Source of the DNA: Heligmosomoides polygyrus polygyrus
Lineage: Eukaryota > Nematoda > Chromadorea > Rhabditida > Heligmosomidae
Length of the DNA: 64,000 bases
Assembly (NCBI GenBank): GCA_947396885.1
Contig: OX377202.1
Span: 65,940,643 to 66,004,642 of the forward strand
Reading direction: 5' to 3'
The position numbers and the translations under genes were made by a program. Below the pieces are notes generated by a model. It had not been told where the DNA came from and ran no database searches. It worked only from the letters and a program-made list of their open reading frames with translations. How positions within the stretch are numbered: position 1 is the first letter of the stretch; each line of letters opens with the position of its first letter. Below are positions 16,345 through 27,324 of this stretch, in pieces.

Positions 16345-18759
16345 AGGACATCGAGAAGTTCTTCGGCATCAATGATGAGAACGGCCATCTTCTTACGGAC
16401 CGTAAGAAGGCATTGAAGCGATGGCACGATTATTTTGAGGAAATCTCTACGGTAGAATTCCCTCATCCAGCCATCCCTTCAACGGCTCCAACCCACGGCC
16501 CCGTTCAGAAGATCACCGTGGAGGAGATTGAAGCGGCTTTGAAGAAGATGAGGCCAGGCAAAGCAACTGGGCCCGGTGACGTGGCAGCTGATTTGTGGAA
16601 GTCCAAGTACTGGTACCCTGCTGAGTGGTTGGCGAAGTTCTTTAATCAGGTTGTGGCGGAGAAGAAAGTGCCTGAGTGTTGGCGCCAAAGTACGACGATC
16701 CCGATTTGGAAGAAGAAGGGCAGTCCTGCAGACCGCTCCAATTACCGTCCGATTCGCTTGCTTTCGCACAGCATCTTTGAGCGAATTGTCGATGGACGAA
16801 TTCGGGACATCGTCCAGCTGTCCAGCAATCAGTGCGGCTTCGTGGCTGGCTGTGGCACTGTTGATGCCATACACGCCACTCGCCTCCTGATAGAGAAGCA
16901 TCGCGAGAAACAGAAGGCAGTGCATATCGCCTTCCTCGACTTAGAGAAGGCCTTTGACCGCGTACCGCGTGAAGTGATATGGTACGCCTTGCGACGTCAT
17001 GGAGTTCCCGAAGAGCTCATAGAGTGGGTGCGAATTCTCTACTCTTGTCCAAAGAGTCGAGTTCAAACTGCAGCTGGAACCTCGATGGAGTTCCCCATCT
17101 CTGTAGGGGTACACCAGGGTTCTGCGCTTTCCCCACTCCTCTTTGTTGTCGTCATGGATGCCTTCACACAAGATCTTCAGAAGCCCGTCCCTTGGACGTT
17201 GCTTTATGGCGATGACGTGATGCTCGCTAGCGAAGATAAAGGAGAACTCGAGCGAGAGTTGCAAGCTTGGTGTGATCGCTTGGAGCGGTTTGGACTCAGA
17301 TTGAACGTAAAGAAGACCGAGTATTTAACGACGGACGTTACCGAGTCCAACTCCATCAAGGTTAACGGCATCGAGCTTCCACGCACTGCGGTCTTTAAGT
17401 ACCTGGGATCAGCAGTCGCGTCTGACGGCAAACTGATGGTCGAAGTGAATTCACGCCTGAGTGCAGCTTGGTCCAAGTGGCGCTCGTTGACTGGCGTGCT
17501 CTGCGACAAGAAGATACCAGAGCGCTTTAAGTCAAAGATCTACAGAGCAGTCATCCGGCCAGTAGCGATGTACGGCGCTGAGTGTTGGCCTGCGACCAGG
17601 GAAGTTGAAACGCGCCTCAGCGTCATGGAGACGAAGATGCTGCGCTGGACGGCAGGAGTCACGCGCATGGACCGCATCCGAAACGATGCTATCCGGCAGA
17701 AGTTCGGTGTCGCGCCGATAACTGACAAGATGCGCGAAGCTCGCTTACAATGGTACGGCCACGTTCTGCGTGGAGAAGAAGACAGCGTCCGCAAGATAGG
17801 CCTTAACTTCGAGGTAAGCGCTCTAGAGGGTGCCCGAAGCAGCGCTGAGTTGATACGTTACATACGGACTTGAAAGCGGCTGGTGTCCGCCCTGATCTAG
17901 CGCTGGATCGGGAAAGGTGGCGTCATGACACCAGAATAGCGGCGGACCCCGCTACGAAGCGGGACAGATGCTGAAGAAGAAGAAGAAGAAATGGACTTCG
18001 AAAAAAGCGCCTGGACTCTAACTGCAGAAATTTAAAGAAATTCACGCTCCCGCAGAAATTCACGCTCCCGCCTGAACGGGGGTGGATCGTCCGGCGGTTG
18101 TCTACCCAGCTTTCAGAGATGAAGTTGCGAGCCATTTTAAATTTAACTTCTGAGCGCTCTGTCTGAAGAGCGCAGAGTTCAAGAATCACGAAAAGGCGAG
18201 CTCAGGTATGCTGGAAACGTGGATGGATACAGAGCAATGGTGGCGAAGTGGAAAGAAGAGCGGCGTAGTGAGGCGGGATGTATGGTGGTTTGTGCTTCGA
18301 GTATCCTGTAGCGGAACACTGGAGCACCTCCTAAAGAAGAGCCACCGCAATCATCCAAACCACTTTACGTGAAAGTGAACTCGCATCGAAAAAGGTCGGC
18401 AGAAAGGGAACCTGATTCATACGTACTATTTTATGTTCCTTCACCACTTCAGAGGTGGAAAAGTTTTCTTCCACCAAACTCGACCAGTAAGGTTGTTTAA
18501 GGCACTGATCACTTGCGTAAGATCTGTTTTTTTTTCAATTTGTTAGGATGAGTGACTGTAGGAACCAGTAAAAAGGATTGAGTGACCCTCACTCGGTCAT
18601 ACCTACCATAGCTCACTGTAATCAATCAAAATTTTTAAAGGAGACCTGTATAAGTGATCAACGCCTTAACAACTTTGTGGGCAAAATTTGAGGGAGATTG
18701 TTGCCACTACCACCCATACATACGGGTGTTTGATAGATGTCTTAAATATTAGATTGAGT
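16345..18759 (+). repeat. Direct repeat of 8609-11024 in the spacer
   Basis: Collinear with 8609-11024 at an offset of 7736 bp (7735 after a poly-T change). It begins mid-codon in the F1 reverse transcriptase, runs through the RTE 3' end and the flank, and stops at the point where the left arm enters the Penelope-like element. The first 1.9 kb appears identical; the last 0.5 kb has about seven substitutions. Confidence 0.85.
16413..17873 (+). CDS. F1 reverse transcriptase, 5'-truncated duplicate, 486 residues
   Basis: Same protein sequence as the C-terminal 486 residues of the ORF at 8095-10137, including YGDD at the same position and the same altered C-terminus. It lacks the endonuclease and linker. 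The ATG used is internal to the original frame, so this is a DNA-level duplicate of part of an RTE, not a separate insertion: it carries the original flank at its 3' side. Confidence 0.8.
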   Translation: MKRWHDYFEEISTVEFPHPAIPSTAPTHGPVQKITVEEIEAALKKMRPGKATGPGDVAADLWKSKYWYPAEWLAKFFNQVVAEKKVPECWRQSTTIPIWKKKGSPADRSNYRPIRLLSHSIFERIVDGRIRDIVQLSSNQCGFVAGCGTVDAIHATRLLIEKHREKQKAVHIAFLDLEKAFDRVPREVIWYALRRHGVPEELIEWVRILYSCPKSRVQTAAGTSMEFPISVGVHQGSALSPLLFVVVMDAFTQDLQKPVPWTLLYGDDVMLASEDKGELERELQAWCDRLERFGLRLNVKKTEYLTTDVTESNSIKVNGIELPRTAVFKYLGSAVASDGKLMVEVNSRLSAAWSKWRSLTGVLCDKKIPERFKSKIYRAVIRPVAMYGAECWPATREVETRLSVMETKMLRWTAGVTRMDRIRNDAIRQKFGVAPITDKMREARLQWYGHVLRGEEDSVRKIGLNFEVSALEGARSSAELIRYIRT

Positions 18760-18828
18760 CATAAGTTTTGCAACAAAATTTGTCTTCCAGCAAAAATAAT
18801 ATTATACCACAAAAGAAAAATGACTGTC

Positions 18829-19880
18829 TTAAACCAAGCAATTGCCGTTATCCTCAATGGGTTTCTTCCGCTTTTCATGAATTGAGTGGGTCACATCTTT
18901 GTCGAATTCGGTTGGTTTTGACCTGGAGAAGTCATGTACCACTGCCGTGACCTCATCGACTTCGGCGAAGTGCCTAACATGAAAGAAGTGCTCCGTCGGC
19001 CGAAGCAGATGGCACTCAGACGATGCAATATCCGGGGTGTATGGTTGCTTGATTTTGGTCCAGCCCAATTCCTAGCTTTTTGCCGGTGTCTGAAGTGCTG
19101 AAAGCGGTCGGCTGTTGCCCTGGTGGATGAAACATTGCTCGCATCGACTTCCTTCTCCACTAATTTTTGCTATAACTAATCTAGTTGTTGGCAAAAGCGA
19201 GCGTCGATGATGCCTTGACTACGTGGAGCAGCCCTCGGTGCACTGGACTACTACACATCCACCAAACGCACAGCAGGATCTTCTTTCCGTGGCGCTCCAG
19301 TTTTGACGTTAGAACCCCCAGCTCGTTGCGTTCCAGCTATTGCTTTCTGGCTGTACAATTGTGGTGAAGCATCTGCTTTTCATCGCTGGTAAGGATTCGA
19401 TCCAGGCCTCCTCGCTTGAACCGGTGCCGGAGCTCTCGGCAATCGGAAGCACTGCGATTTAATTGGGATTCCTTCAACGCATGATGCACTGACGAAGGCG
19501 ATTTTGGCGACCTTCCAATCTACTGCAGCAGACGAGCGATAGTTCACTGGGAGGTGTGGTGATCAGCGGTCAGTCCTAGTGTGCTTTGAGAAGAATGGAT
19601 TCGTCTTGATGGATTGGCACAGGCGCCCTTTGTTTATTGCAGTTGATCTTCCCGGGAGTGCTTTGTCTTTGTTGCTCCTCTTGGCAAAAAGTTACTGCTG
19701 ATACCATCTCCAATAATTCATCCGACTAGGAGTTGACTTGCAGATGACTTCCTGAACGTGCTTGACCCCCCTCGCTAGGTTGATGCCGAGCCTGAACTAA
19801 TTGAAGATGAAATCACACACTTTTTCACTTTTTTTTCACTCAATCACTTTTTGAGTGGCCATTCTTCTAGTGAATAAAAC
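18829..19880 (-). pseudogene. mariner transposase relic
   Basis: On the minus strand several frames read as a mariner transposase. Near 19390 comes LDRILTSDEK (first catalytic Asp region). Near 19280 comes ERHGKKILLCVWW (usual GKKVMLCVWWD). At 19068-18990 comes GWTKIKQPYTPDIASSECHLL, the YSPDLAPSDYHLF block with the last catalytic Asp replaced by Glu. The C-terminal EFDKDVTHSIHEKRKKPIEDN follows. Stops and shifts are frequent. It sits in the spacer and spans the geometric centre of the inverted duplication, so it is present once. Confidence 0.7.
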
Positions 19881-20584
19881 TTTTCAACAACGCAAGGAAA
19901 ATTAACGAGTCATAACTCAAAATAGTCGCTAGGAAACACCATTTCAAACAGAATATAACACTTCAACGAATTTACTTTGAATTTCAGAAAAAACACAAAT
20001 ATTGCCAAATTTATTACTAAACTTAATAACAGTCCCTTCGAGCGAAAACCTTTTTCAACCTTCGGCATTGCTAAGGACAAGGTTGCCGATCTGTTGTACA
20101 AATTATGTTCTCCCAAGCACTTGTCTTCGCGAGCCTTTTGGAGGAATTTGTTCCTTGCGATATCCAACTCGTCCCTACGGGACAAGAGAAGAAGATGGCC
20201 AGCAGTTTCTTGTCCATCTTGCCAGCTGCGCAATACGGGAGCAGTGAGGTGGACGACCAGTAAAGTATCACTGTGGAATCAGAAAGAGAGGACCTGCATG
20301 GTCAGTGGAAGAACTTGATGAGTAAAACACTAGTCAGCAGCGTACCCTCTTAGCTCCGAAGCAAAAATTTCGGAAAAAGATGAGCTTTGCAATTTTGCCT
20401 CGCTTGAATTTTGTTCAACTCACAATATTGCCTAGGTGGATGAGGCAATTTCCTTCAATGCGCTCTATTGAAAGCGGCAGTAATCGATTCTCAAGTGCGG
20501 CGAAACATTTCGGTTTATTTCGTCTTCAAATTTGTTCGTATAAAGGGGTTGTTATTTAACGCGACGGTCAATCTCGACATGTTC
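19881..20584. other. Spacer sequence, nothing recognised
   Basis: Two overlapping ORFs of about 107-113 residues lie on opposite strands near 19910-20318. Neither shows a recognisable domain or splice pattern. Confidence 0.35.
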
Positions 20585-20750
20585 ATATGGGTGGTATATT
20601 CGAATTGGAATATTCAAAAAATCGCATTTTATTGAAAAATCTCATTTTTCGATTATTTAAAAAATCGCGTTTTTCGAATGTATTCAAGTTCTAATATTCA
20701 GAAAAACCGCCTTTCGAAGATGTTCGAATTCGAATATTAAGAAACCTTAT
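20585..20750. repeat. TTCGAA/ATTCG-rich satellite, locus 1
   Basis: Imperfect repeats of AATATTC...AAAAATCGCGTTTTTCGAA. Same motif family as 54525-54680 and 59165-59480. Confidence 0.6.
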
Positions 20751-21709
20751 AAGGTCGACAGTTCTCGCAGAGGTGCAGTGATTGTTCATAGGAGCAATTT
20801 CTTATAGCCACTACTGTTCCAAAGGGCAATCAAATCACACTTTGCCCATCGCATTAACTATAGCTTTGTCTTGCTTAAGCGTCTTCAATATCGGCTTATC
20901 TGACAGCGAAGCGTGTGACAGTAAAGCGGGATCAAGGCTAAGCGGATTTTCAATGCGATCAGAGGTAATTGTCTGGGAATTCATCCAACAGTTACGTCAC
21001 CGCTTGGGTAAACAATGCAGAGATGGCAAGTGGCTCAAAGATGTGCAACCATTCTTGATTAGAGGATCTGCTAGAGCTGTGCGGCATAGAAGCCGGTGCT
21101 GGTGGTATCCTACTGAGTTCGAAATGGAATGCTCGTTAAAATAAATACGCCAGAGAACATGCATGCTACTATATGCATTGGACACTGCAAGATTCTCCCT
21201 TACTCTTTCAGCCTTTATTATAAAGCGGAAAGAACTGCAGTTTCTAAAATTGCATCTTATAAGGTGAAATGAGATCTGAAATGAAGTCCTTTCCATTCTA
21301 ATTTTTACGCACTGAGTGAAATCGTGACTTTGGAGCCTGTTTCGCTATACAGAGTGTGGGAAGCATCACTACTGGTCAGAATCAATTTCGCTTGATAGCG
21401 CCGAAAAAACCCAACCTGACAAAGGTTGCTCCGAAAACTGTGCTCCCAACATTCATCTCTCCAGGCAGTTTATTTATGGGTTATGACATCTATTTTCGCG
21501 CATTTTGTGTTGTTGTGTGTCGTTTGGAAATGCACTGACCTCAAACACTGGCGTATGCTGTGTCAATATCAAAGGTTCTCCGCCACACTAAACAGTAGCT
21601 TGTCTAAGGGATATCTATTTTTAGTGATGTGATAGTTAGACGAAGCTGATTTTGAAGCCATAATCGATGATCACAGAAAGGATCAGCACATTATGTTCCT
21701 AATGATAAT
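20751..21709. other. Spacer sequence, nothing recognised
   Basis: A 120-residue plus ORF (20782-21144) and a 99-residue minus ORF overlap each other. No domain, tRNA or repeat match within the window was seen. Confidence 0.35.
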
Positions 21710-21728
21710 AATGTATTATTCTTGATAT

Positions 21729-23216
21729 CTTCTTCTTCTTCTTCAGCGTTTGTCCCGCTTCGAGGCGGGGATCCGCTATTCTGGTGTGGTAACGCCACTT
21801 TAGGGCGTGTGTAGCGCAGTCGGAGGAGGCGCGACTGTCGCGTGCACCCGATACCAGGTTCCTGGTTCGGATTTCCCGCCCAGGCCAACCAAGCCTTCCA
21901 TCCCTCCGGGGTCGGTGAATTGGTACCAGACTTGTCTGGGAAGGATAGAGCGCTGACTTGTTCATCGGCTGGCCACCGCAAGTCATTGTATGGCCAAATA
22001 CGCATTCATGTCGCCTCCACGACATCCCGTAGAAGTAGAATGCGCTGGCGCATCCCAGAAGGGATTGAGTAACGCCGTCCTTTATCCTTTATCCTAACGC
22101 CACTTTACATGATCAAATGCTTGATCGGGATGGATACCAGCAACCTTTAGGTCCACATGCAACATATCAAGCCATCGCTGCTTCGGCCGCCCTTTAGGCC
22201 GTTTTCCGGGCACATCTATGTTAAGGCCAATCTTCCTAACAGTGTCACCACTAGCTCGAAGAACGTGGCCATACCACCGAAGGCGAGCTTCACGTAACAA
22301 TCAGCAATTGGAGCGGCACCAAACCTCTGGCGTATTTCATCGTTGCGAATACGGTCCAGACGCGTAACACCAGCCGTCCATCGCAGCATTTTCGTTTCCA
22401 TTACGCTGAGGCGAGTCTCAACCTCTTTGGTTGCAGGCCAGCACTCAGCTCCATACATCGCTACTGGTTGGACGATGGCTCTATAGATCTTCGATTTAAG
22501 GCGTTCCGGTATCTTCCTGTAAAACCCCTGTCATCGAGCGCCATTTGGACCACGCTGCGCTACGCGCGAGTTCACCTCGAACGTCAGACTACCATCAGAC
22601 GCAATTGCAGATCCAAGGTACTTGAAGTTTGTCGTTCGTACTAGCGCAGTGCCATTGATCTCAATGGACCCGGCTTCGTTTACGTCTGTCGTCAAGTACT
22701 CAGATTTTTTCACGTTTAGCTTGAGCCCGAACATCGCCAAGCCGTCGTACCAAGCTTGCGCTTGTCGCTCGAGTTCGCTCTTCTCTTCGCTTGCAAGCAT
22801 TACGTCATCAGCATACAGCAGCATCCAGGGGCAAGCTTCTGAAGATCTCTCGAAATGGCATCCATTACGACAATGAATAGGAGCGGGGAAAGCGCAGAGC
22901 CCTTATAAACACCAACGGAGATAGGAAACTCCGCCGATGTGCCGGCTGGCGCTCGCACACTACTCTTTGGACCAGAGTAAAGCATGCGCACCCACTCAAT
23001 AAGCACTTCGGGATCACCGTGTTGTCGTAAGGCGTACCATAAAACCTCACGCGGTACACGATCAAATGCTTTCTCTAAGTCAAGAAAAGCTAGGTGCAGC
23101 GGTTTCTGCTTTTCGCGATGTCTCTCTACCAGAAGACGAGCAGCATGTATGGCATCGATGGTGCCCCTGCCCGCTACGAAGCCACATTGATTGGTGGAAA
23201 GTTGGACGATATCGCG
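21729..23216 (-). mobile_element. F1 RTE, 5'-truncated insertion in the right arm
   Basis: Flanked by a perfect 19-bp duplication ATATCAAGAATAATACATT (as read on the minus strand) at 21710-21728 and 23217-23235. From 5' to 3' on the minus strand it codes GRGTIDAIHAARLL, FLDLEKAFDRVP, YADDVMLAS, ETKMLRWTAGVTRLDRI, RLRWYGHVLRA and RPKGRPKQRWLD, in broken frames. It ends with a (GAA)n tail. A SINE sits inside its 3' UTR. The 5' truncation and variable-length duplication are those of target-primed reverse transcription. Confidence 0.88.
21803..22094 (+). mobile_element. tRNA-derived SINE, copy S4, intact
   Basis: 292 bp with a 13-bp perfect target duplication TAACGCCACTTTA at 21790-21802 and 22095-22107, splitting the F1 3' region. 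The head has a consensus pol III A box (TAGCGCAGTCGG) at about 21812 and a B-box-like GGTTCGGATTTCC about 55 bp later. The tail is a short repeat (TCCTTTATCC). This is the best preserved of the four copies and defines the family ends. Confidence 0.8.
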
Positions 23217-23301
23217 AATGTATTATTCTTGATATAAAATATTTATGACTTTAGCTATTCAGTCCTGGTATGCGACACACATTGTGCTTCTACCTGATAT
23301 G

Positions 23302-23435
23302 CAGAGATGTGCGAAAATCTTTTCGAGAAAACGGAACACGGAATACGGAACGGAAGAGCTCAAAAATAAGCGGAAACACGGAATACGAAACACGGAAACA
23401 CGGAAACGGAAATGACTCAAAACTCACTTAATTTT
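23302..23435 (+). repeat. CGGAA-rich hAT-like terminus, right arm
   Basis: Mirror of 15266-15393; begins CAGAGATGTGCGAAAATC. Confidence 0.4.
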
Positions 23436-24274
23436 TCGTAAATACAGGGTGTCTCAAAAAAATGTATGCACTGTTTGAAAGGCGATAACTTTGCTGACAG
23501 TAAAGGTGGCAAAGAAGTGAAAAGCTCCTTTGAAAGCATAAGAAAATGGAAATTTTCTGACGTATGAGCAGTGCGGAATGCGCCATGCGCTCGTCTGATA
23601 TTTTGCATTTTACACTCGATTGATTGTGTTTCGCTCGAATGCTTGCCACAATTTCTTCAGAAAGTGGCCGTTTCTATTGATATAAGCTTTTTTAAAGGTT
23701 TATAACTAAAAAAACACACTACGGATTGCAAAAAACGCAGGTACTATTTGAAAGCTTCTAACATTGCTGCTATTCAAGCTTTTGAAGATATTTGAGGCTC
23801 ATATAAAAGCGTAGGGTTACGAGCTTTCTGTGGCGTGCAAATAGTCAAGATTGCGCTATGCCCCCGCTTGAAACCTTCCATCCCACACCCGATTGATTGT
23901 GCATGGGCTGAATGTTTGTCACAATCTTGTTACTATTTAGATATATTAACCTGAAAGACACGCGGCATGCAAGTTTATTGGTTTCACAATTTACATGTGA
24001 GCAGGGGCCCCATTTTCCAAGACGGATTCTTTGGACTGACGAAACAGCATTCAAGCTGAATGATGAGGTAAAACGGCATATTTGCAGCTACTGGTTGACG
24101 AAAAACATTAAAAGAAGCACAGTACAGGTTAATGTAGTCAAGTAGTAACAAGATTGTTACAAGCATTCAGTCCACACAATCAATCGAGAAGCTTTTAGGC
24201 AGGGGCATGGTGCGATCTCGACTGTTTACACTCCACAGAAATCTCGTTACTCTGTGCTTTCATATGGGTTCCAA
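23433..24274 (+). mobile_element. Tc1/mariner-like relic, right-arm copy
   Basis: Mirror of 14421-15262 with the same transposase fragment, readable here on the plus strand as PRRILWTDETAFKLNDEV at about 24015-24070. No differences from the left copy were noticed. Confidence 0.6.
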
Positions 24275-24552
24275 ACATCTTCCAAAGCTGTTGAGCCAAG
24301 ATTGTTACCGAAGCTTTATTCGGCTTACGTTTCGGCGTAACCGCCTTCTTCAGAGCCTGGACAAAAAGAGTTTGAAAAATTACCCGTCGAAGGATCACTT
24401 CAAGCTACAGCAGTCTCGAAAGTTAATGAGAGAATGAAACGAATAGGGAGTAAGGCAACCCGACTGACCTTATGGAAACAGCCGAAAGGCTGGATGGTCA
24501 CCCTCGGATGGAGAACGACTGGGTGAATGAACTCTCTCTTCGGGTCGGCCCC

Positions 24553-24954
24553 TCAGCGGCACTCCGGCTGGCGCCCTCCAGGGTCAAGCCCACAGAGGTC
24601 GGCAAATGGGGCCAGCTCCTGGGTTACGGCCACGCGTTCCTCTCTCCTATTGATCGCGGGATTCTTGAACGCAATCCACAACGCCTCCAAGGTTTTGCGC
24701 GCCGCGATATCGAACTCACGCGCAAGGATCGTCACCGCTATCCCAACCACTGCGCCACTGTGACTTCGCAGTCTGTGTTCCCCCAAAGGCGTGGAGACTT
24801 TGCACTTGTCCAGTCCATCCACGTGCTCCTTCACTCTGACCCAAAGAAGCCTGCCCGTCTCACCGATGTATTCCTCGTTGCATTGACTGCAATTTATGAG
24901 GTACACCGTTCTCGAGACTCTACAGTCGCCTTCCCTACCGTACGGGCAGACCAT
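24553..24954 (-). CDS. Penelope-like GIY-YIG endonuclease domain, right-arm copy
   Basis: Same 133-residue frame as 13741-14142, including VYLINC and EYIGETGR. The frame offset from the RT is also shared. Confidence 0.78.
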   Translation of the reverse strand: MVCPYGREGDCRVSRTVYLINCSQCNEEYIGETGRLLWVRVKEHVDGLDKCKVSTPLGEHRLRSHSGAVVGIAVTILAREFDIAARKTLEALWIAFKNPAINRREERVAVTQELAPFADLCGLDPGGRQPECR

Positions 24955-26813
24955 GCAGGAGGGAGTAGTACACGCGTTGTCATAGAGGCGGTTTCTAACA
25001 AGCTGCGCCTTAAGGTTGGCGGGGGTACCTCAACGACCTTTACGAGGTCTTCTAGCTCGGCCTTGCGAACACAGTCCCGAATTTGGGCGCTGAGTGCATC
25101 CGTTATAAAGGGCACTGAAAAAAGAACCTTGTTGCGTTCTTGAGCGCTACGTGTTCGAGCTGCCCACGGTCGACGACATCTCTTCGGCATGTTGTCGGGC
25201 ACATACCCATTTGACAACGCAATGCGAGAGGCCATTTTCATCGATGAAGACTTCAAGTCGTCATCGGAAGACACTAATGCAGCTGTGCGGAACATGTTCT
25301 GAACAATGGCCCTTTTAGTAGTGCGAGGGTGTGCAGAACGGAAGTGCACTATGATGTTCTTGTTACTAGGTTTCCGATACCACCTAATTTGGAAGGTGCT
25401 CTGGGAGAGACGGACTTCAGCGCTCAGGAACGGCAGCCAGTGGTTTGTCGGCTTCTCCCTTGTGAGCATAATGTGCTCCGCTTGATGATTGAGCAAATCG
25501 AAACAGGTGTCCATTTCGGTTTGCGTGGGACATACGGTAAAGCAATCATCAATATACCGACAATACAACAAAGGTCTGCGTTCCAGAGCAGGTCTCTCTA
25601 TTTTAGACATAAAAGCTATGGCTAACACAGGAGCCAGACGCTGACCCATGGCCAACCCTCTGACCTGCCTGTAGTACTCATTGGACCACTTGAAGATGTT
25701 ACACTGAAGACACTCATTTATAAGTGTCATTACCTGAGTCACACTTAGTCCAAAAAGTACAATCTGGTCCTGATGTTCCACGATAATTTCATGGACAGCC
25801 TGCATAGCATTGTCATTGGAGACATTCGTGTACAGTGACGTGACATCAAATGACTCCATCGCAGAGCTACCTTCCGGGACTGTGTTTCGAAGTTTACCCA
25901 AAAAGGCAGCGGTGTTAGGAAGGTGGGCAGGTACGAACTTTAGAAGCTGCGTGAGAACCAAGTTCAGCAGCCAGGAAATACGATCTGCCGGACCACCAAC
26001 GCTGCTTATGATAGGCCTAACCTTATATTGTGTGGGGTCGCAAAGGTCACCTCCCGTTGGCAGTTTGTGGGTTTTAATAAAGACGTACAGAACCGGGCAG
26101 ACTGGATGGTCACACCTAAGGCGCGTTATAAGGCTTTTCGGGAGATTCGCTGATTTTGCGATCTCAGTCCACTTCCGGTTAAGGGAGCGGAACTGCTTGG
26201 CGAACTCCTCATAGGTGGATTGACTGTAGACACTAGTGTCCTGGAGGTGATGTCTTGTGATGCTCTTATCGAGCTGTTGTGGCAGAACCACAAACTCTCC
26301 TCCTTTATCACTAACGCCCACCTTAATAGCCCCCGACGCCGTTAGGTCTCTGACTTCCCTCAAACCCCTGCGCTGGTCAGCGGTTAAATTTAGCGGTGTC
26401 CGCCTAGCCATGTTTCTCTGCAACACCGTGAGCAGCGATGTAGCCAGTACACGGAATTTCTTATCGCTCGTCCAGTTGGGCCCCTGCGCACAGAGAAACG
26501 AACTGGGAAAAGGCGGGAGCGGAATCGCCGCGATGTTTGCGGTACCCAGCTGATTGCCTTGCGCATCGATTTTCGCCTTGCAACGCAATTGATCCCGCAA
26601 CCTTTGCAGACTGCCGACAAACTTGCGCGCTGCGCCATGCGACAGGCACCGACTAGGAGCGAAACTGGGTCCCATTTCCAGTGCGGCAAGTGCCTCGCGC
26701 GACAGACGGACGTCGCCTAAGACAGTGACCAGAGGATTGCTCCCCACCCATGTGTTCCCCATGACCGAGGAGAGAAATGGCGGTGTTGTGGGTAGAAGGG
26801 TTGCCTTGTCCAC
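24894..26813 (-). CDS. Penelope-like reverse transcriptase, right-arm copy
   Basis: Same 639-residue frame as 11882-13801 with the IKTHK, FDVTSLYTNV and YIDD motifs. No amino-acid difference from the left copy is seen across its length. Confidence 0.83.
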   Translation of the reverse strand: MDKATLLPTTPPFLSSVMGNTWVGSNPLVTVLGDVRLSREALAALEMGPSFAPSRCLSHGAARKFVGSLQRLRDQLRCKAKIDAQGNQLGTANIAAIPLPPFPSSFLCAQGPNWTSDKKFRVLATSLLTVLQRNMARRTPLNLTADQRRGLREVRDLTASGAIKVGVSDKGGEFVVLPQQLDKSITRHHLQDTSVYSQSTYEEFAKQFRSLNRKWTEIAKSANLPKSLITRLRCDHPVCPVLYVFIKTHKLPTGGDLCDPTQYKVRPIISSVGGPADRISWLLNLVLTQLLKFVPAHLPNTAAFLGKLRNTVPEGSSAMESFDVTSLYTNVSNDNAMQAVHEIIVEHQDQIVLFGLSVTQVMTLINECLQCNIFKWSNEYYRQVRGLAMGQRLAPVLAIAFMSKIERPALERRPLLYCRYIDDCFTVCPTQTEMDTCFDLLNHQAEHIMLTREKPTNHWLPFLSAEVRLSQSTFQIRWYRKPSNKNIIVHFRSAHPRTTKRAIVQNMFRTAALVSSDDDLKSSSMKMASRIALSNGYVPDNMPKRCRRPWAARTRSAQERNKVLFSVPFITDALSAQIRDCVRKAELEDLVKVVEVPPPTLRRSLLETASMTTRVLLPPAWSARTVGKATVESRERCTS

Positions 26814-26853
26814 AATTGCTCATTCCACCCACTAACTCCCGAGACTTCCGCTG

Positions 26854-27324
26854 TTACTTTACTTTAATCCTAGAACGAATAAGATCACAAACTCCTTTTG
26901 ACTCACCCACAATTCTCTTCCAAAGAGCGGCAGGCAGAAATCTTTCGCAATACATCTCTTTTGAACTGCACTTGTTCAACAAACTGTAGACATGGTCCTG
27001 CTTGTTCCTGATAGCCATCTTCAGGATGCTTAGCTCGATCTTCTTGATCTGCCTGTCCTCCTCCGTGCGGCCGCATAGTTCGTGCAATCTCTTTCCGCGG
27101 ATGAAGCGAGGGATGACATTGTGCTGCAGGCACCGCTTGAGAAAGTGGGCGCCTTGCCTAGCTAAGACGATCTTCTGTCTTAGAGACAAGGCCTCCATCA
27201 CCAGTCGAGAGTAGGTTGCTGGCACGTCGCGTAAGATGTTCCATGTCCGACTGTCGTTGAATCTTGGCATGTCGTTTAACTGTGGTGTAGGATGTCGTGA
27301 AGCTGTTGAGCCAAGATTGTTCAT
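26854..27324 (-). CDS. Penelope-like N-terminal region, right-arm copy
   Basis: Same 156-residue frame as 11371-11841, separated from the RT frame by the same 40-bp gap and frame change. Confidence 0.5.
   Translation of the reverse strand: MNNLGSTASRHPTPQLNDMPRFNDSRTWNILRDVPATYSRLVMEALSLRQKIVLARQGAHFLKRCLQHNVIPRFIRGKRLHELCGRTEEDRQIKKIELSILKMAIRNKQDHVYSLLNKCSSKEMYCERFLPAALWKRIVGESKGVCDLIRSRIKVK

Noticed and set aside
11024..18760. 18760 as the empty site of the Penelope-like insertion, because the direct repeat stops exactly where that element begins at 11025
   Set aside because: An empty site would require the sequence after the element's 3' end (near 14420) to match 18760 onward. It does not; it is a Tc1/mariner relic.
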